A DNA stretch of 5,647 nucleotides, from contig DATAEG010000086.1 in the NCBI GenBank assembly GCA_036258135.1, positions 1-5,647 of the forward strand, in the 5' to 3' direction. This DNA is from DATAEG01 sp036258135. GTDB taxonomy: Bacteria; Actinomycetota; Actinomycetes; Mycobacteriales; Jatrophihabitantaceae. A program made the position numbers and the translations under genes. Below are positions 1 through 5,647 of this stretch, piece by piece (the stretch's first letter is position 1; each line of letters opens with the position of its first letter). Under the pieces are notes generated by a model. It worked only from the letters and a program-made list of their open reading frames with translations. It ran no database searches and had not been told where the DNA came from.

Positions 1-1
1 C

Positions 2-634
2 CCGCGGATGGTGCACACCTCGACCTCGGAGGTGTACGGGACCCCCGAATCGGTGCCGATCAGCGAGACGCACGCGCTGCGCGGTCAGTCGCCGTACAGC
101 GCGTCGAAGATCGCCGCCGACAAGATCTGTGAGTCCTACGCACTGTCCTTCGACACGCCGGTAGTCACGCTCCGGCCGTTCAACACCTTCGGCCCTCGAC
201 AGTCCTCGCGGGCCGTCATCCCGACGGTGCTCTCCCAGCTGCTCGCGGGCCACTCCGAGATCCGCCTCGGCGCCACGGCGCCCCGGCGGGATTTCACGTT
301 CGTCACCGATACCTGCGCCGGCCTCCTGCTCGCAGGTGTCGCCGACCTTGCCCCGGGCGAGACGATCCAGCTCGGCACCGGCAGCGCGTACTCGGTGGCC
401 GAGGTCGTCGAACTGTGCCAGCGGGTCACCGGGACGACGGCCACGATCCGGACCGAGCCGGACCGGCTGCGGCCAGAGGGCTCGGAGGTTCAGGTCCTGC
501 TGTCCGACCCATCAAGGGCTAAGGCAAGGCTGGGCTGGGCCCCGAGCGTCTCCTTCGAGGAGGGGCTGCGACGGACTGCGGAATGGCTACGGCTCCGGGT
601 CGATCGGAAGTCGGCAGGCCGCTACCACCGATGA
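2..634 (+). CDS. legB: NAD-dependent sugar-nucleotide 4,6-dehydratase, LegB-like (5' partial)
   Basis: This is the C-terminal part of an extended short-chain dehydrogenase/reductase. Such enzymes use tightly bound NAD to turn a nucleotide-activated GlcNAc into its 4-keto-6-deoxy form in the cytoplasm. Numbering from the ATG at position 8, a TSTSEVYG strand carries the catalytic Ser/Thr (residues 4-11). The active-site YSASK (Y30, K34) follows, then RPFNTFGPRQ (about 57-66) and an RDFTFV segment typical of sugar-nucleotide dehydratases. The Rossmann GxxGxxG is missing, and the frame is open to the left edge, so the ATG at 8 is an internal codon and roughly 120 N-terminal residues lie outside. 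The family resemblance and the LegC-type partner directly downstream favour LegB. Whether the substrate is UDP- or GDP-linked cannot be read from the sequence. A related 4,6-dehydratase or 4-epimerase is the main alternative. Confidence 0.82.
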   Translation, partial: PRMVHTSTSEVYGTPESVPISETHALRGQSPYSASKIAADKICESYALSFDTPVVTLRPFNTFGPRQSSRAVIPTVLSQLLAGHSEIRLGATAPRRDFTFVTDTCAGLLLAGVADLAPGETIQLGTGSAYSVAEVVELCQRVTGTTATIRTEPDRLRPEGSEVQVLLSDPSRAKARLGWAPSVSFEEGLRRTAEWLRLRVDRKSAGRYHR

Positions 635-1779
635 CATCGACGGCACGGATCCCGCTTTCCGTTCCCAATCTCGGGGCGCGCGAAAAGCAGCTGGTCCTCG
701 AAGCCGTGGGCTCGAATTTCGTCTCGTCGGTGGGCCCGTTTGTGACGCGCTTCGAGGAGGAGTTCGCCGCCGCCGTGGGCGCCCGGTATGCCGTCGCGTG
801 CGCGTCGGGGACGGCGGCGGTGCACGTCGGACTTCGGGTTCTCGGCGTCGGCCCGGGAGATGTCGTCGCGGTGTCGGACTTCACGTTCGTGGGCTCGTCT
901 AATCCGGTGCGGTACCAGGGTGCGGATGTGGTGCTCGTCGACTCGGAGCCGACGACCTGGAACATGGATCCGGCGCTCCTCGCCGATGAGCTGGCCCGCC
1001 GGGTAACGACGGGCGAGCCGCTGCCCGCCGCGGTCGAGGTCGTCCACGCACTAGGACAACCGGCGAGACTGGCCGAGATTCTCGAGACCTGCGAGCAACA
1101 CAACATCCCCGTGCTCGAGGATGCCGCCGAGTCGCTCGGGGCGAGGTGGTCGGCCGGCGCCCTAGCCGGCCGTCAGACCGGCACCGTCGGCCGCGTGGGC
1201 GCCTTCTCGTTCAACGGCAACAAGATTCTCACGACTGGCGGCGGCGGCATGGTCGTGACCGACGACGAAGAGTTGGCCCGCCGGGCGCGACACTTGACGA
1301 CCCAAGCGAAAGTGCCGGATGTCGGCTACTTGCACGACGAGGTCGGGTACAACTACCGGCTGACCAACGTGGCTGCTGGCCTTGGCCTGGCGCAGCTGGA
1401 ACGGCTGTCCGACTTCGTGGCCCGTAAGCGGCAGATCGCCGCCGCCTACGACCGCGCCTTCGCGGACACCCCGATGACGTGCCCACCACGGCTCACCGGC
1501 TTCGAGTCGACCTACTGGCTGTACTCGGTCCTGCTGCCGACCACACGCGAGCGGGACGCACTGCTGGCGCATCTTGCGGCCGCAGCCGTCGACTCGCGGA
1601 CTCTGTGGCGCCCACTGCACGCCCAGCCTCCCTACCTCACGGACGCACGGGTCGGTGGGCAGGTGGCCGACGACCTGTTCGCCAGAGGACTGTCCCTGCC
1701 GTGCTCGACGAATCTGACCGACGGGCAGCAAACCCGGGTCATCGCAGCGGTACGGGACTTCCTGCGCCGCGCCGCCTGA
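631..1779 (+). CDS. legC: PLP-dependent nucleotide-sugar 4-aminotransferase, LegC-like (DegT/DnrJ/EryC1/StrS family)
   Basis: This aminotransferase would transfer an amino group, usually from glutamate, to the 4-keto sugar made by the preceding dehydratase. The protein is 382 aa from the ATG at 631, a normal family length. It opens with IPLSVPNL and VSSVGPFV, the hallmark of the LegC branch. SGT (59-61) is positioned to hold the PLP phosphate, and LEDAAESLG has the cofactor-binding aspartate (D164). SFNGNKILTTGGGG carries the Schiff-base lysine (K198), and GYNYRLTN (239-246) is the substrate-side signature. I chose 631 because its ATG overlaps the upstream TGA as ATGA, implying translational coupling, and because homologues begin just before IPLSVPNL. 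An in-frame ATG at 583 would add 16 residues unlike the family. No strong Shine-Dalgarno precedes 631. The catalytic class is secure; assignment to legionaminic acid rather than another 4-amino sugar is inferred. Confidence 0.88.
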   Translation: MTSTARIPLSVPNLGAREKQLVLEAVGSNFVSSVGPFVTRFEEEFAAAVGARYAVACASGTAAVHVGLRVLGVGPGDVVAVSDFTFVGSSNPVRYQGADVVLVDSEPTTWNMDPALLADELARRVTTGEPLPAAVEVVHALGQPARLAEILETCEQHNIPVLEDAAESLGARWSAGALAGRQTGTVGRVGAFSFNGNKILTTGGGGMVVTDDEELARRARHLTTQAKVPDVGYLHDEVGYNYRLTNVAAGLGLAQLERLSDFVARKRQIAAAYDRAFADTPMTCPPRLTGFESTYWLYSVLLPTTRERDALLAHLAAAAVDSRTLWRPLHAQPPYLTDARVGGQVADDLFARGLSLPCSTNLTDGQQTRVIAAVRDFLRRAA

Positions 1780-1794
1780 GGCGACTGCCGAGCG
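1780..1794. other. 15-bp convergent junction between legC and osmC
   Basis: The two convergent stop codons are separated by only 15 bp. A small inverted repeat (gactg at 1783-1787, cagtc at 1796-1800) spans the junction, but it has a 5-bp stem, an 8-base loop and no T run. It is too weak to call a terminator. Transcripts from both sides probably overlap here. Confidence 0.5.
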
Positions 1795-2286
1795 TCAGTC
1801 TTCGGCGCGCTGGAATCTCGGCGTCACCCGGATGTCGGTCCGCAGGCTGTTGGCGATATAGCACTCGCGGTGACCGACCTCGGTCCAGTGCAGGAGCCGA
1901 TCCTCGGCGACATCGCTGTTGACCGTGACCACGGGCGAGAGCCGGATCGCCGTGATCCAGCCGTCGGCGTCGGGCATCTCCCCGACGGCGTCGTCCACGT
2001 AATCGACGACGTCGAGACGGGCTCGCGCCGCCACCGCGAGAAACGACAGCATCTGACAACTCGCCGCCGCCATGACTAGCTGCTGCTCGGGGTTCAGCAG
2101 CGCGCCGTTGCCACCGAACGCGGCGTCCCCGGACATCCGCAGTCCCGTCCCGTCTACGACGGGGGCGATGGGCTCGCCGGCCGCGATCAGCACCTCAACG
2201 ACGTGGTCGCGGTTGTACTGGCCGTACCCGACGCCGGTGGATCCTGACCAGCGCACACGGCAGCGGTACCGATGGACGTGGCTCAC
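1795..2286 (-). CDS. OsmC/Ohr-family protein (probable thiol-dependent hydroperoxide reductase)
   Basis: The 163-aa product fits the OsmC/Ohr fold, whose members reduce organic or fatty-acid hydroperoxides with a reactive cysteine pair in the cytoplasm. Residues 65-82 contain the family motif NPEQQLVMAAASCQMLSFL-type helix, with the conserved glutamate E67 and the peroxidatic-type cysteine C77. The second cysteine, C142, lies in HRECYIANSL. The 65-residue spacing between the cysteines matches the family, and no signal peptide is visible. The start is GTG at 2286, which overlaps the TGA of paaZ as GTGA; with no clear Shine-Dalgarno upstream, translation probably depends on coupling to paaZ. 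This places the protein in the same transcript as a phenylacetate-degradation enzyme and suggests a protective role during ring cleavage, but that is inference. Some OsmC-like proteins have no known peroxidase activity, so the substrate is open. Confidence 0.9.
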   Translation of the reverse strand: MSHVHRYRCRVRWSGSTGVGYGQYNRDHVVEVLIAAGEPIAPVVDGTGLRMSGDAAFGGNGALLNPEQQLVMAAASCQMLSFLAVAARARLDVVDYVDDAVGEMPDADGWITAIRLSPVVTVNSDVAEDRLLHWTEVGHRECYIANSLRTDIRVTPRFQRAED

Positions 2287-4301
2287 TCCGGTGACTTGGC
2301 GACGAGAGTGAGAACGTCATAGGTGGCGACGGTGTTGCCGTCCTGCTGGGCGATCTGAAGGTCCCAGCGGACCTCGCCGTAGTCCTCAGTCTGCCGCGCC
2401 TTCTTTTCTTTGCAGGTCATGGTCACCGTGAGCGTGTCGCCCGGGTAGACCGGCGTCAGGAAACGCAGGTTGTCCAGGCCGTAGTTGGCCAGGACGGGGC
2501 CCGGATCGGGGTCGACGAAGAGCCCCGCCGCCGCGGACACCAGGAAGTAGCCGTGCGCGACGCGGGCACCGAAGAGCGGGTTGGCGGCGGCCGCTTCCGC
2601 GTCCATGTGTGCGTAGAAGTGGTCCCCGCTGAGATCGGCGAAGCGCTCGATGTCCTCCAGCGTGACGGTGCGTGGCTCGGTGACGAGCGTGTCGCCGATC
2701 CGGAGCTCTTCGAGGTACTTGCGGAAGGGGTGGACGCCGTCGGACAGGTGCGGCGCGCCCGCCACCCATCGTCCGGCCACCGCGGCCACCATCTCCGGTG
2801 GCCCCTGGATGGCGGTGCGCTGCATGAAGTGCGCCACGCCGCGGATGCCGCCGAGCTCCTCGCCGCCTCCGGCCCGGCCCGGGCCGCCATGCACCAGCAT
2901 CGGCGTGGGCGAGCCGTGCCCGGTTGAGGACTTTGCGTCGTCACCGTTCAGGACGAGCAGCCGGCCGTGGTAGGGCGCCACGCCGCGCAGCACGTCCCGA
3001 ACGACATCGGGGTCGCGGGACACCAGCGACCCGGCCAGGCTGCCCCCGCCCAGCGCGGCCAGGCGGATGGCGTCCGGCACATCGCGATAGGCGATCACGG
3101 TCGTAACCGGACCGAAGGCTTCGACGCTGTGCACCACGTCCGCCTGCGGGTCGCGCGCCAGAAGCACGGTGGGCGGGAAGAACGCGCCCGTGCCGTCCGG
3201 CGGGTCTCCGCCGATGGCCACGTCCGCCACGTCGGACAACCTCTTCAGGGCACGCTGCACCTCGTCGCGCTGCGCCAGGCTGGCGAGCGCCCCCATCGTG
3301 ATGCCCTCGGCGCGCGGGTCGCCGATCACGACCTTCGCCAACCGTTCGCGCAGCGCGGCGAGGACGTCGTCGACCCGGTCGGTGGGCACCAAGGCCCGCC
3401 GGATCGCCGTGCACTTCTGCCCGGCCTTGACCGTCATCTCGCGGTAGATCTCCCGGATGTAGAGGTCGAACTCCGCGGAGCCCGGGGCCACGTCCGGTCC
3501 GAGGATCGAGCAGTTCAGCGAGTCGGCCTCGGCGGTGAACCGCACGCTGTTAGCCAGCACCGTCGGGTGCGAGCGCAGTCGGGCCGCGGTGTCCGCGGAG
3601 CCGGTGAAGGCGACCGCGTCCTGTCCGGTCAGGTTCTCGAAGAGGTCACCGACCGAGCCGCAGATCAGCTGCACCGATCCCTCGGGCAGCAGGCCGGACT
3701 CGATCATGTCGGCAAAGACGGCCTCGGTCACGTACGCGGTGGCACTCGCGGGCTTCACGATGACCGGCAGCCCGGCGATGAACGCGGGCGCGAATTTCTC
3801 GAGCATCCCCCAGACCGGGAAGTTGAACGCGTCGATGAACACGCCGACGCCGCGGCGCGAGGTGTAGATGTGCTGGGCGACGAATGTCCCGTCCTTGCTC
3901 TGGATCTCGGGCGGGCCGTCGCAGAAGACGACGTCGTCGGGCAGTTCGCGGCGGCCGCGGCTGGAGTACGCGAAGAGCACGCCGATGCCGCCGTCCACGT
4001 CGAACATAGAGTCGAACCGGGTCGCCCCGGTGCAGGCCGACAGCGGGTAGTAGCGGTCCTCGCGCCGCTCGTTCAGGTACAAGGCGAGCTGTTTGAGGAT
4101 GGCCGCGCGTTGTGTGAAGGTGAGGTCGGCCAACGCCGAGCCGCCGACCCTGCGCGCGTACTCGAGCATGCCGGCGACGTCGAGGCCCGTGCTGGAGATC
4201 CGGGCCACCGGCTGGCCGGTGCTTGCGTCGGGCAGCTCCACCCCCGCATCGCTCGACTCGTACCAGGCCCCGGCCGCGTAACTGCGCAACATCCGCACCA
4301 T
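2283..4301 (-). CDS. paaZ: Bifunctional oxepin-CoA hydrolase / 3-oxo-5,6-dehydrosuberyl-CoA semialdehyde dehydrogenase PaaZ
   Basis: PaaZ opens the oxepin-CoA ring of the aerobic phenylacetyl-CoA pathway and oxidises the resulting aldehyde with NADP. The 672-aa product is close to the E. coli enzyme (681 aa) and appears intact. Residues 1 to about 515 form an aldehyde dehydrogenase domain: DAFNFPVWG with N160, FTGS at 232-235, FTAEADSLNC with catalytic E258, and KAGQKC with nucleophile C297. A GHGSP to HGGPGRAGGGEELGG linker stretch (461-485) is very typical of PaaZ. Residues from about 525 form a MaoC-type hydratase domain, with the pair D560 and H565 in LSGDHFYAHMD and VAHGYF at 581-586. 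ATG at 4301 is preferred because TAGGTAGG lies 9 nt upstream; ATG at 4292 is the alternative and drops three residues. The frame stays open upstream to about 5018, but that extension runs through the transposase in another frame and is not PaaZ. The native upstream region is interrupted by an IS element. Confidence 0.96.
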   Translation of the reverse strand: MVRMLRSYAAGAWYESSDAGVELPDASTGQPVARISSTGLDVAGMLEYARRVGGSALADLTFTQRAAILKQLALYLNERREDRYYPLSACTGATRFDSMFDVDGGIGVLFAYSSRGRRELPDDVVFCDGPPEIQSKDGTFVAQHIYTSRRGVGVFIDAFNFPVWGMLEKFAPAFIAGLPVIVKPASATAYVTEAVFADMIESGLLPEGSVQLICGSVGDLFENLTGQDAVAFTGSADTAARLRSHPTVLANSVRFTAEADSLNCSILGPDVAPGSAEFDLYIREIYREMTVKAGQKCTAIRRALVPTDRVDDVLAALRERLAKVVIGDPRAEGITMGALASLAQRDEVQRALKRLSDVADVAIGGDPPDGTGAFFPPTVLLARDPQADVVHSVEAFGPVTTVIAYRDVPDAIRLAALGGGSLAGSLVSRDPDVVRDVLRGVAPYHGRLLVLNGDDAKSSTGHGSPTPMLVHGGPGRAGGGEELGGIRGVAHFMQRTAIQGPPEMVAAVAGRWVAGAPHLSDGVHPFRKYLEELRIGDTLVTEPRTVTLEDIERFADLSGDHFYAHMDAEAAAANPLFGARVAHGYFLVSAAAGLFVDPDPGPVLANYGLDNLRFLTPVYPGDTLTVTMTCKEKKARQTEDYGEVRWDLQIAQQDGNTVATYDVLTLVAKSPE

Positions 4302-4310
4302 GCCCACGAA

Positions 4311-4318
4311 CCTACCTA
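4311..4318 (-). promoter_or_regulatory. Probable paaZ ribosome binding site overlapping the IS junction
   Basis: On the - strand this reads TAGGTAGG, a fair Shine-Dalgarno match, 9 nt before the ATG at 4301. Its first three bases are also the transposase stop codon, and its first two are the duplicated TA of the IS insertion. Because the insertion restores TA at the junction, the site is the same before and after insertion. Confidence 0.55.
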
Positions 4319-5389
4319 GTGTGGTGTGAACGATGATCTTTGACCGCCGGTGGCTTTGGTGAGTATTTCGTCGGCGGTCTTGGTCCAGATGAACGGTTGG
4401 CAGCGTTCGTTCCAGGCGTCGATGTAGGTCTCGATCGCAGCGATGAGGTCCTTGACGCTGGTGAAGGTGCCGCGGCGGATCGCCTGGCGGGTGATGATCC
4501 CGAAGAAGATCTCGACCATGTTTAGCCACGACCCGGACGTGGGAGTGAAGTGCATCGTGATCCGCCGATTCTTCGCCAGCCAGGCCTGCACGCTCGGGTG
4601 CTTGTGGGTGGCGTAGTTGTCCACGACCAAGTGCAACTTGACCCGCGGGTAGGCGCGGGCGACCTGCTTGAGGAACAGCAGGAACTCGTCGCTGCGGTGC
4701 CGGGGGTAGCAGGCGTCGGTGATCTTGCCGGTCGCGATCTCGAGTGCCGCGAACAGCGTGGTGGTGCCGTGCCGGACGTAGTCGTGGGTCGCCTTCTCCG
4801 GCAGGCCCGGGCGCATCGGCAGGATCGGCGCGGTCCGGTCCAACGCCTGGATCTGGGACTTCTCGTCGATCGAGAGCACCACCGCCTTCTCCGGCGGGGC
4901 CAGATACAGGCCGACGACGTCGCGGACCTTGGCCTCCAGCTGCGGGTCGGTGGAGAACTTGAACGTCTCGCGACGCCACGGCTGCAGTCCCCACTTGCGC
5001 CAGATCCTGGCGACCCACACGTTTGAGATGCCGCCCAGCTGATCGGCCAGCAGTCGCGAGGACCAGTGCGTCACGCCCAGCTTGTCCGGCGGCGGCTCCA
5101 ACGTCGCCAGCACCACCGCGACCTCGTCCACCTGCGCCGGGCGCCCCGGCTTGGCCCGGTCATCCAGCCCGGCGATCCCCTCGGCGGCGTAGCGCTTCTT
5201 CCACCCGATCACCGTCGGCTTGGACACCCCGACCCGATGCACGATCTCGTTCGTCCCGACACCCTCGTCGGCCAACAGCACAATCCGCGCCCGCTGCGCC
5301 AGACCCGCCGGCAACGACGGCGTCCGCACCCAACGGCTCAACTCCGCACGGTCCTCGGCGGGCATCTGCACAGCCACAGCCAACGACAT
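4316..5389 (-). CDS. IS630-family transposase
   Basis: This complete 357-aa DDE transposase carries out cut-and-paste-type transposition of its own element. An N-terminal helix-turn-helix (about residues 45-68, VSKPTVIGWKKRY) for end binding is followed by the GRP linker (82-84) characteristic of IS630/Tc1 relatives. The catalytic acids are D175 in LSIDEKSQI, D257 in HLVVDNYATHKH and E293 in SWLNMVEIFF; D257 and E293 are 35 residues apart, as expected. No frameshift or internal stop is present, so the enzyme looks active. The start is ATG at 5389 with no Shine-Dalgarno, consistent with a leaderless message. The stop codon TAG (4318-4316) lies outside the element proper, formed by the duplicated TA plus the adjacent target base. 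The gene reads in the same direction as paaZ, whose start is 14 nt beyond the stop. Confidence 0.95.
   Translation of the reverse strand: MSLAVAVQMPAEDRAELSRWVRTPSLPAGLAQRARIVLLADEGVGTNEIVHRVGVSKPTVIGWKKRYAAEGIAGLDDRAKPGRPAQVDEVAVVLATLEPPPDKLGVTHWSSRLLADQLGGISNVWVARIWRKWGLQPWRRETFKFSTDPQLEAKVRDVVGLYLAPPEKAVVLSIDEKSQIQALDRTAPILPMRPGLPEKATHDYVRHGTTTLFAALEIATGKITDACYPRHRSDEFLLFLKQVARAYPRVKLHLVVDNYATHKHPSVQAWLAKNRRITMHFTPTSGSWLNMVEIFFGIITRQAIRRGTFTSVKDLIAAIETYIDAWNERCQPFIWTKTADEILTKATGGQRSSFTPH
4317..4318. repeat. TA target-site duplication, left copy
   Basis: This TA directly abuts the left inverted repeat and pairs with the TA at 5434-5435. On the - strand these two bases are the first two of the transposase TAG stop. 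Confidence 0.85.
4319..4335 (+). repeat. Left terminal inverted repeat of the IS
   Basis: Read inward, this end is GTGTGGTGTGAACGATG. It matches the right end at 14 of 17 positions (mismatches at 5, 13 and 16). It lies inside the 3' end of the transposase gene and so also encodes its last residues. Confidence 0.88.
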
Positions 5390-5394
5390 ACACC

Positions 5395-5400
5395 ATGCTA
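5395..5400 (-). promoter_or_regulatory. Candidate -10 element for a leaderless transposase transcript
   Basis: The - strand reads TAGCAT, fitting the actinobacterial TAnnnT -10 pattern, and ends 5 nt before the ATG at 5389. Transcription from it would start at or next to the A of the start codon. This agrees with the lack of a ribosome binding site. No good -35 hexamer is visible at the usual spacing. Confidence 0.3.
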
Positions 5401-5404
5401 CCGC

Positions 5405-5420
5405 GAAGTAAAGCTACTTC
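5405..5420. repeat. Internal palindrome next to the right IS end
   Basis: Two perfect 6-bp arms (GAAGTA and TACTTC) flank a 4-base centre, just inside the right terminal repeat and about 15 bp upstream of the transposase start. It has no counterpart at the left end. It could bind the transposase or act as an operator that limits expression; either role is inference. Confidence 0.5.
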
Positions 5421-5433
5421 ATTCACACGACAC
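5417..5433 (-). repeat. Right terminal inverted repeat of the IS
   Basis: Read inward on the - strand, this end is GTGTCGTGTGAATGAAG, the partner of the left repeat. It is upstream of the transposase start and overlaps one arm of an internal palindrome. Confidence 0.88.
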
Positions 5434-5435
5434 TA
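5434..5435. repeat. TA target-site duplication, right copy
   Basis: This is the second copy of the duplicated TA, directly after the right inverted repeat. The next base, G, completes the CTAG context. Confidence 0.85.
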
Positions 5436-5437
5436 GG

Positions 5438-5647
5438 GCAGCGGTCGATCAACTCGCGAAGTCCCCCGACCGAGCGTCAGCTACTGCACTCGTCCGTCTG
5501 CTTGACGAGCACTCGGCGATGCCCATCACCAGCCCGAATCTGCAAGACTACGCGGAGCGGCTCCGCAGCCTTGAACTAGCAGAGCCGGGATCGCGCGACG
5601 CTGACCGACCGGCAACTACGGCTCTCCGGACCGACATCGTCGCGATG
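5438..5647 (+). CDS. Unrecognised open frame at the right edge (partial, start uncertain)
   Basis: I do not recognise this product. The frame runs without a stop for 70 codons to the window end, while all three - strand frames here contain stops. By my count about 69% of its third positions are G or C, which is compatible with coding. The translation is polar and largely helix-like (for example ALVRLLDEHS and LQDYAERLRSLELAE), with no motif I can name. The first ATG in this flank is at 5519 with no clear Shine-Dalgarno; that would make it a gene divergent from paaZ with about 100 bp between them before the IS arrived. Alternatively, joining the sequences across the IS keeps this frame open back to an ATG at 4300, in which case the IS interrupted the gene after six codons. 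It could also be chance openness in GC-rich DNA. Confidence 0.33.

Larger units (their letters stand above)
4319..5433 (-). mobile_element. Complete IS630-family insertion sequence, 1115 bp
   Basis: The element has one transposase gene filling nearly all of it and imperfect 17-bp terminal inverted repeats. It is flanked by TA on both sides (4317-4318 and 5434-5435), the usual IS630-family duplication. Adding the outer bases gives CTAG at both junctions (4316-4319 and 5433-5436), so the empty site was CTAG, the known preferred target of IS630 itself. Intact ends, an intact duplication and an intact transposase point to a simple, fairly recent insertion rather than a rearranged remnant. Confidence 0.93.

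Noticed and set aside
583..630. Earlier in-frame ATG for the aminotransferase
   Set aside because: It adds 16 residues not typical of the family and overlaps legB by 52 bp. The ATGA-coupled start at 631 fits the family N-terminus.
1773..1800. Possible bidirectional terminator between legC and osmC
   Set aside because: The stems are only 4-5 bp and lack a T run, so this is within what GC-rich sequence gives by chance.
2967..4319. Long + strand open frame of 450 codons opposite paaZ
   Set aside because: It lies entirely antisense to a well-supported gene, and its translation (rich in Arg, Gly, His and Val) shows no recognisable domain. This is a common GC-rich shadow.
4319..4400. Outward promoter near the left IS end that could drive paaZ
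   Set aside because: TTCACA-like and TACTCA-like hexamers exist but have no matching partner at 16-18 bp, so I could not support a promoter.
2283..5018. A single 911-codon - strand frame that seems to fuse extra N-terminal sequence to PaaZ
   Set aside because: The part before 4301 runs through the transposase gene in another frame, has low-complexity Arg/Pro/Gly-rich translation and crosses the IS boundary. PaaZ homologues start at about 4301.
5438..5480. Possible old paaZ promoter in the right flank (TTGATC on the - strand)
   Set aside because: No -10 hexamer lies at a proper distance once the IS is removed; the best candidate is at a 15-bp spacing and overlaps the ribosome binding site.
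1..5647. A new defence, toxin-antitoxin, CRISPR or RNA-based system
   Set aside because: I found no repeat array, tRNA, rRNA, recognisable toxin or nuclease beyond the transposase. The gene families present are all known.

Overview
The window is high-GC DNA with a strong preference for G or C at third codon positions, GTG as well as ATG starts, and 4-bp start/stop overlaps. Together with the protein types this suggests an actinomycete; that assignment is inference from composition and families, not from a marker gene. Nothing here clearly amounts to a new biological system. The unusual part is how an insertion sequence joins onto the catabolic genes beside it.

Left part, + strand (1-1779): the 3' end of a short-chain dehydrogenase-type sugar-nucleotide 4,6-dehydratase (LegB-like, N-terminus outside the window) is followed, with an ATGA stop/start overlap, by a complete PLP-dependent sugar aminotransferase (LegC-like). 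The two steps together would convert a nucleotide-activated GlcNAc to its 4-keto-6-deoxy and then 4-amino-4,6-dideoxy derivative. This is the entry to legionaminic-acid-type or other 4-amino-sugar decorations of a surface glycan or natural product.

Middle part, - strand (1795-4301): a complete PaaZ, the bifunctional oxepin-CoA hydrolase / semialdehyde dehydrogenase of aerobic phenylacetyl-CoA degradation, is followed with a GTGA overlap by an OsmC/Ohr-family thiol peroxidase-like protein. These two converge tail to tail with the sugar genes across only 15 bp.

Right part (4317-5435): a complete IS630-family insertion sequence of 1115 bp (4319-5433). It has 17-bp imperfect terminal inverted repeats and a TA duplication, and it sits in what was a CTAG site. 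Its transposase reads on the - strand towards paaZ. The transposase stop codon TAG is completed by the target site, and the same bases form part of the apparent ribosome binding site of paaZ, whose ATG lies 14 nt further on. The IS therefore separates paaZ-osmC from its native upstream DNA and may itself supply transcription.

The last 212 bases (5436-5647) hold an unrecognised + strand frame that is open to the window edge. It may be the start of a gene divergent from paaZ, or a gene cut by the IS near its 5' end. No RNA gene, CRISPR array or convincing intrinsic terminator was seen.
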